Of a stretch of DNA of 10,715 nt, positions 7,074-10,715 are shown in pieces; position 1 is the stretch's first letter, and each line of letters starts with the position of its first letter. The notes below the pieces were generated by a model. That model was not told the origin of the DNA. It saw only the letters and a list, made by a program, of their open reading frames with translations, and ran no database searches. The stretch comes from an uncultured Eubacteriales bacterium. GTDB lineage: Bacteria; Bacillota; Clostridia; Oscillospirales; Acutalibacteraceae. The stretch covers positions 1-10,715 of the forward strand of contig CABQAC010000045.1 in NCBI GenBank assembly GCA_902462035.1. The letters run 5' to 3'. A program made the translations under genes and the position numbers.

Positions 7074-8588
7074 ATGTTAGAAAACGTTTGGAAACGGCTG
7101 AAAAGCGGCACCGACGTGCGCGGCGTTGCGACCGAAGGCGTGCCCGGCGAGCCGGTGACCCTGACCAACGATGCTGTGGCCCGCATTGCGTACGGGTTTG
7201 CGCGCTGGATGGGCGAAAAATACGGCAGGCGCCCGGTGCGGGTTGCGGTCGGCCACGATTCCAGGCTGTCTGGTCCCCGCATTCGCGATGTGGTGGTCCA
7301 AACCCTGTCGGAAGCTGGGATCGAGGTGGTCTGCTGCGGCCTTTCTTCCACGCCCGCCATGTTCATGGCGACGGTGGATATCGACTGCGACGGCGCGGTG
7401 CAGATTACCGCGAGCCACCACCCGTTTCACCGCAACGGACTCAAATTTTTCTGCCGGGATGGCGGGCTGGACGGCGGTGATATTACCCGGATCTTAGAAT
7501 ATGCGCAGGAAGGAATTCCGGTGCGGAGGCAGGATGCGGGTAAAATTTTCTATGTTGATTTTATGCGCCGGTACGCGGCCGGGCTTCGGCAGATGATTTG
7601 CAGCGGCGTGGACGCGGGCGAAAAACCCCTGGCGGGGTATCGCATCGTGGTGGACGCGGGCAACGGCGCGGGCGGTTTTTACGCGACCCAGGTATTGGAG
7701 CCCCTGGGCGCGGATATTACCGGAAGCCAGTTTTTGGATCCGGACGGCCGGTTCCCCAACCATATCCCCAACCCGGAAAACGGGCAGGCCATGGAATCCG
7801 CCTGCGCCGCCACTGTGGCGCATCAGGCGGATTTGGGCATCATTTTCGACACCGATGTGGACCGCGCCGGATGTGTGGACCGCGCCGGCAGGGAAATCAA
7901 CCGCAACCGGCTGGTGGCGTTGGCTTCAGCCATCGCGCTGCGGGACAATGCGGGCGGAACGATTGTTACCGACAGCATTACCTCCAGCGGGCTGAAGGCC
8001 TTTATCGAAGGGACGCTGGGCGGCGTACACCGCCGCTTTAAACGCGGGTACCGCAATGTGATCAACGAATGCGTGCGCCTGAATCAAGAGGGGGTCAATT
8101 CCCCGTTGGCCATCGAAACTTCCGGCCACGCAGCGCTGCGCGAGAATTATTACTTGGACGACGGCGCGTACCTGGTAACCCGCATCATCATCGAAATGGC
8201 CCGCCTGGGCAAGGAAGGCAAGCAGCTTGATGACCTGATCGCCGCGCTGCAGGAGCCGGCGGAGGCCGCGGAACTGCGGTTCCCCATTCTGGAGGCGGAT
8301 TTTGCCTCCTACGGCCAGATGGTAATCGACCGCCTGGCCTCCTATGCGGCCAGCCAGGGCTGGGCGGTGGCGCCGGACAATTGCGAGGGAATCCGCGTTT
8401 CTTTCGCCCCGGGCGAAGGGGACGGTTGGTTTTTGCTGCGGCTGAGCGTGCACGATCCCATCATGCCGCTTAACATGGAAAGCGACGTCCCGGGCGGGGT
8501 GCGGATTATCGCCCAAAAGTTGAATGGCTTTTTGCAGGGAATGGATTGCCTGGATTTGCAATCCATGCGGGATTTTCTGGCCGGCTGA
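7074..8588 (+). CDS. Phosphoglucomutase/phosphomannomutase, plant-plastid-like subfamily
   Basis: This 504-residue alpha-D-phosphohexomutase should interconvert sugar 1- and 6-phosphates. Domain 1 has the phosphoserine loop TASHHPFHRNGLKFF (112-126, S114 the expected phospho-acceptor). Domain 2 has the metal loop DTDVDR (D259, D261, D263). Domain 3 has the sugar-binding ETSGH (348-352) with LRENYYLDDGAY after it. Domain 4 has NCEGIRVSFAPGEGDGW, then LLRLSVHDPIMPLNMES. Several differ from the common forms (TASHNP, DGDGDR, RxSGTEP) but agree with a subfamily I recall from plants, algae and some Firmicutes. Divergence from glgP suggests glucose-1-phosphate as the natural substrate, which is inference; mannose or glucosamine phosphates remain possible. 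A 14-bp direct repeat falls in the metal-loop coding region (7857-7888). A membrane-protein gene follows after 33 bases and is probably co-transcribed. Confidence 0.9.
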   Translation: MLENVWKRLKSGTDVRGVATEGVPGEPVTLTNDAVARIAYGFARWMGEKYGRRPVRVAVGHDSRLSGPRIRDVVVQTLSEAGIEVVCCGLSSTPAMFMATVDIDCDGAVQITASHHPFHRNGLKFFCRDGGLDGGDITRILEYAQEGIPVRRQDAGKIFYVDFMRRYAAGLRQMICSGVDAGEKPLAGYRIVVDAGNGAGGFYATQVLEPLGADITGSQFLDPDGRFPNHIPNPENGQAMESACAATVAHQADLGIIFDTDVDRAGCVDRAGREINRNRLVALASAIALRDNAGGTIVTDSITSSGLKAFIEGTLGGVHRRFKRGYRNVINECVRLNQEGVNSPLAIETSGHAALRENYYLDDGAYLVTRIIIEMARLGKEGKQLDDLIAALQEPAEAAELRFPILEADFASYGQMVIDRLASYAASQGWAVAPDNCEGIRVSFAPGEGDGWFLLRLSVHDPIMPLNMESDVPGGVRIIAQKLNGFLQGMDCLDLQSMRDFLAG

Positions 8589-8621
8589 GGCGGCCCATCA
8601 CCCCGGAAAGGTGCTGTTAAG

Positions 8622-9191
8622 ATGTACGATGGCAGTTACGGTCCCTATGTGGACAGCAGGGGCTTTGCCAAAATGTTTTGGGGCGAGCTGTTCGTTTTTA
8701 TCGACATTCGGGTCGGCGGCTTTGACCTGTTCCCGGATTTGGTCGGCTTGCTCCTCATTGTGGTAGGGGTTTATCAGCTGGCGGGTTACCAGGAGCATTT
8801 CGAAAGCCTGAAGGCCATTGTCATCCTGCGGATGATCTTGTCGCTGGGGGATATCGTGACTTTCGACCGGTTCGGCTTTAGTCCGGACAATGCGTTGTTT
8901 CTGTCTTTTCTGCTCGGCGCCGTGGGGCTGGCGCTCTCCCTGCTGTACTATTACCATACCCTGATGGGGGTGCGCGAACTGGCTGGCTTTTACCTGCCGG
9001 CGCTCGCCCAGGCGGCGCAAACCCGCTGGTCTTTGATCCTGATCTGTAATTGCCTGGGGTATTTGTTTTCTTTTTTGTCGCTGCTTTCGCCTGCGTTTTT
9101 ATTGCTCACGGCCGTCGCCGCGGTGGCGATGCTCATTTTGTCCATCTCCTTTATGCAGGTGCTATGGCGTTCTTACAAGGGCCTTCGGTAA
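8622..9191 (+). CDS. Small polytopic membrane protein of unknown function
   Basis: I do not recognise a named family. The 189-residue protein is strongly hydrophobic, with probable membrane segments near 36-54, 64-79, 91-112, 136-157 and 159-180, and a possible short amphipathic segment at 18-30. The N-terminal stretch FVFIDIRVGGFDLFPDLVG (24-42), with acidic residues beside the first helix, looks like the most conserved part and recalls uncharacterised Firmicute membrane proteins. It has no signal peptide or catalytic motif that I can see and ends in a short basic tail (LWRSYKGLR). GGAAAGG lies 10 bases before the ATG. It starts 33 bases after the mutase stop with no terminator between, so it is probably expressed from the mutase promoter. 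A link to sugar metabolism is not shown by the sequence. Confidence 0.8.
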   Translation: MYDGSYGPYVDSRGFAKMFWGELFVFIDIRVGGFDLFPDLVGLLLIVVGVYQLAGYQEHFESLKAIVILRMILSLGDIVTFDRFGFSPDNALFLSFLLGAVGLALSLLYYYHTLMGVRELAGFYLPALAQAAQTRWSLILICNCLGYLFSFLSLLSPAFLLLTAVAAVAMLILSISFMQVLWRSYKGLR

Positions 9192-9223
9192 AAAAACTGT
9201 AATGATTTGTAAAGGCTGTGTAG

Positions 9224-9253
9224 TTGCAATCGCAATGCACGGCGCGCTAGAAT
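9224..9253 (+). promoter_or_regulatory. Probable promoter of the DUF1015 gene
   Basis: TTGCAA, 18-bp spacer, TAGAAT, in the 92-bp gap before the DUF1015 gene. The -10 matches five of six consensus bases and the -35 four of six. No terminator is visible after the membrane-protein gene, so read-through from upstream is also possible. Confidence 0.6.
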
Positions 9254-9283
9254 AGACAAACGAAAGAAAGGACGTAAGAAAAA

Positions 9284-10564
9284 ATGGCTGTAATCAAACC
9301 CTTCCGCGCCCTGCGGTTCGACGAACAAAAGGCGGGGGAAATCGGAACCCTGACCTGCCCGCCTTACGACATTATCAGCGAGGAGGAACGTCAAGCGTTC
9401 CTCCTCGCTAACCCCCATAACATCATCCGGCTGGAGCTGCCCCGGGAAGGACAGGATCCCTACCAAACCGCGGGGGAAACCTTAGAGAAATGGCAAGCGG
9501 AAGGGGTGCTGCGGCAGGACGGCGCGCCCGCGGTCTATTTATACGAGGAAGAATTTACCGCCCATGGCCAGCGGATGAAGCTCAAGGGGCTGATCTGCCG
9601 GGTCAGATTGGAGGAATTCGACAAGGGCGTGGTGCTTCCCCACGAGGAAACGCTCTCCAAGGCGAAGGAGGACCGGTTCCGCCTGATGCAATCGACCTTC
9701 TGTAATTTCAGCCAGATTTATTCCCTTTACCGCGACCCGGAACAGCAAACCCGGCCGATAATCGACCGCCTTTCCGAGCGGGACGCGGATGTGCAGACCA
9801 CCGACGGCCAGGGGATTGTCCACCGCCTGTGGGTTGTGCCGGACGGCAGCGAAGTGCAGGCGCTGTGCCGCCAGTTTGCGGACCGCAAACTGTACATTGC
9901 CGACGGCCACCACCGGTACGAAACCGCGCTGCGGTTCCGCGACTGGTGCAGGGCAAACGGCAAGGCGAAGCCTGGGGACGCGGTGGACGATGTGATGATG
10001 ATGCTGGTGGACATGGAACACGAGGGGCTGGTGGTATTCCCCACCCACCGGCTGGTGCGCGGCTTGCGGGATTTCGACGGCGCAAAGGTGCGGCAATCGT
10101 GCCGGCGTTGGTTTGACGTGGAGGAACAAGCGGGGCTTGAAAACCTGGAACAGGCCCTGGCCGCGCGGTACGACCAAGGCAAAAAAGCGTTTGGTTTTTA
10201 CGACGGAGGCGCGGGCTGGACTCTTTTTACCCTGCGGGACGCTTCCCCCCTGGCGCAAAAACTGCCCGGCCGCAGCGACGCGCTGCGCCAGCTTGACGTA
10301 ACGGTGCTGCATACCCTGGTGCTGGAAGAAGCGTTGGGCATCGACCGGGAAAACATGGCGAACCAGGTCAATTTGACCTATACGCGTTCCATGGAAGAAG
10401 CGGTTGCTTCGGTACAGAACGGCACGTCCCAGTGCGCGTTCCTGTTAAACCCCACCCGTGTTTCCGAAATCCGCGACGTTGCGGCGGCTGGGGAGAAGAT
10501 GCCGCAAAAATCCACGTATTTTTACCCCAAGCTGATTACCGGACTGGTGATGAACCAATTCTAA
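9284..10564 (+). CDS. DUF1015 family protein
   Basis: This 426-residue soluble protein is full length for the family. Hallmarks are the N-terminal IKPFRALRFDEQKAGEI, CPPYDIISEEER (25-36), NPHNIIRLELP (43-53), PHEETLSKAKEDR (119-131), the most characteristic block ADGHHRYETAL (206-216), and the C-terminal FLLNPTRVSEIRDVAAAGEK (386-405) leading to STYFYPKLITGLVMNQF at the very end. The conserved His, Asp and Glu residues suggest a catalytic or nucleotide/metal-binding role, but I know of no firmly established biochemistry. From memory, clostridial members often sit near serA/serC, pointing to serine metabolism; no such genes are visible here. The ATG at 9284 has AAAGGA 11 bases upstream. Codons for residues 32-42 contain a perfect 14-bp inverted repeat (9377-9409), described separately. 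Confidence 0.93.
   Translation: MAVIKPFRALRFDEQKAGEIGTLTCPPYDIISEEERQAFLLANPHNIIRLELPREGQDPYQTAGETLEKWQAEGVLRQDGAPAVYLYEEEFTAHGQRMKLKGLICRVRLEEFDKGVVLPHEETLSKAKEDRFRLMQSTFCNFSQIYSLYRDPEQQTRPIIDRLSERDADVQTTDGQGIVHRLWVVPDGSEVQALCRQFADRKLYIADGHHRYETALRFRDWCRANGKAKPGDAVDDVMMMLVDMEHEGLVVFPTHRLVRGLRDFDGAKVRQSCRRWFDVEEQAGLENLEQALAARYDQGKKAFGFYDGGAGWTLFTLRDASPLAQKLPGRSDALRQLDVTVLHTLVLEEALGIDRENMANQVNLTYTRSMEEAVASVQNGTSQCAFLLNPTRVSEIRDVAAAGEKMPQKSTYFYPKLITGLVMNQF
9377..9409 (+). repeat. Perfect 14-bp inverted repeat inside the DUF1015 coding region
   Basis: The left arm AGCGAGGAGGAACG (9377-9390) and right arm CGTTCCTCCTCGCT (9396-9409) are exact reverse complements with a 5-base loop. The mRNA would form a GC-rich stem about 95 bases after the start codon, burying an AGGAGG sequence. 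It encodes SEEERQAFLLA, part of a family-conserved segment. Confidence 0.85.
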
Positions 10565-10572
10565 GGCTTACA

Positions 10573-10606
10573 AGGGCCGTGCCTTTTCAGGGAGCGGCTC
10601 TTTCTT
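10573..10606 (+). terminator. Probable intrinsic terminator of the DUF1015 gene
   Basis: AGGGCCG pairs with CGGCTCT (one G-T pair) around a second small CCT/AGG stem, followed by TTTCTT. It begins 9 bases after the stop codon. The stem has an internal loop and the T-tract is interrupted, so termination may be partial. Confidence 0.55.
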
Positions 10607-10642
10607 CCGCAACCAATTAAAAAAGAAAGGCAAGTAGGGAAT

Positions 10643-10715
10643 ATGATCAAAAAAATAACTGCTTTCGCTCTGGCCGCCGTACTGGCGGTATCCATGGCGG
10701 GGGGGTGTACCCAGG
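10643..10715 (+). CDS. Lipoprotein, N-terminal 24 residues only
   Basis: The visible start MIKKITAFALAAVLAVSMAG is a lipoprotein-type signal peptide: a KK-containing n-region, an alanine- and valine-rich hydrophobic core, then AGGC with the candidate lipidated cysteine at residue 22. The lipobox has alanine instead of leucine at -3, which is tolerated. Purine-rich SD-like sequence (AAAGG, GTAGGGA) precedes the ATG. The gene continues beyond the right edge, so its class (solute-binding protein, foldase or other) cannot be decided. It starts 78 bases after the DUF1015 stop, behind a probable terminator. Confidence 0.75.
   Translation, partial: MIKKITAFALAAVLAVSMAGGCTQ

Noticed and set aside
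9539..10312. A 257-codon minus-strand frame opposite the DUF1015 gene
   Set aside because: The DUF1015 frame contains every family block, and the antisense frame has low-complexity, unstructured composition.
1..10715. CRISPR array, tRNA or rRNA gene, insertion sequence, phage or defence module
   Set aside because: I looked on both strands for regularly spaced repeats, tRNA-like folds and transposase or defence motifs and saw none.

Overview
The window is an ordinary-looking chromosomal stretch from a fairly GC-rich Firmicute, most likely a gut-type member of Clostridia (Oscillospirales/Ruminococcaceae-like). This rests on AGGAGG-type ribosome binding sites, sigma-A-type promoters (TTGnnn, 17 bp, TATAAT), the clostridial-style pairing of zapA with a U32 peptidase-family gene, and the family flavour of the proteins. 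I see no tRNA, rRNA, CRISPR array, transposase or phage gene. All complete genes look intact.

Left part (1-2180, minus strand): a three-gene operon read right to left. It encodes a two-helix membrane protein with a bacterial PH domain, the cell-division protein ZapA, and a U32-family protein that runs off the left edge. A strong extended -10 promoter at 2150-2178 drives it.

Middle (2362-8588): a glucan-use locus. Glycogen/maltodextrin phosphorylase (glgP) and an intracellular GH13 alpha-glucan hydrolase lie on the minus strand, each followed by its own intrinsic terminator. A phosphohexomutase of an unusual plant-plastid-like subfamily is transcribed divergently from glgP. The 311-bp gap holds two well-formed back-to-back promoters and a pair of GGCGGATT direct repeats between them. 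The enzymes fit one route: GH13 trims or opens maltodextrins, GlgP releases glucose-1-phosphate, and the mutase would convert it to glucose-6-phosphate.

Right part (8622-10715, plus strand): a small polytopic membrane protein of unknown function close behind the mutase, a DUF1015-family protein with its own probable promoter, a probable terminator, and the first 24 codons of a lipoprotein gene cut by the right edge.

I did not find a convincing new multi-gene system. The items most worth a second look are a perfect 14-bp inverted repeat inside the start of the DUF1015 gene, the divergent glgP/mutase control region, an 18-bp perfect palindrome within a cluster of GGTCC half-sites upstream of the PH/zapA operon, and the unusual mutase subfamily.
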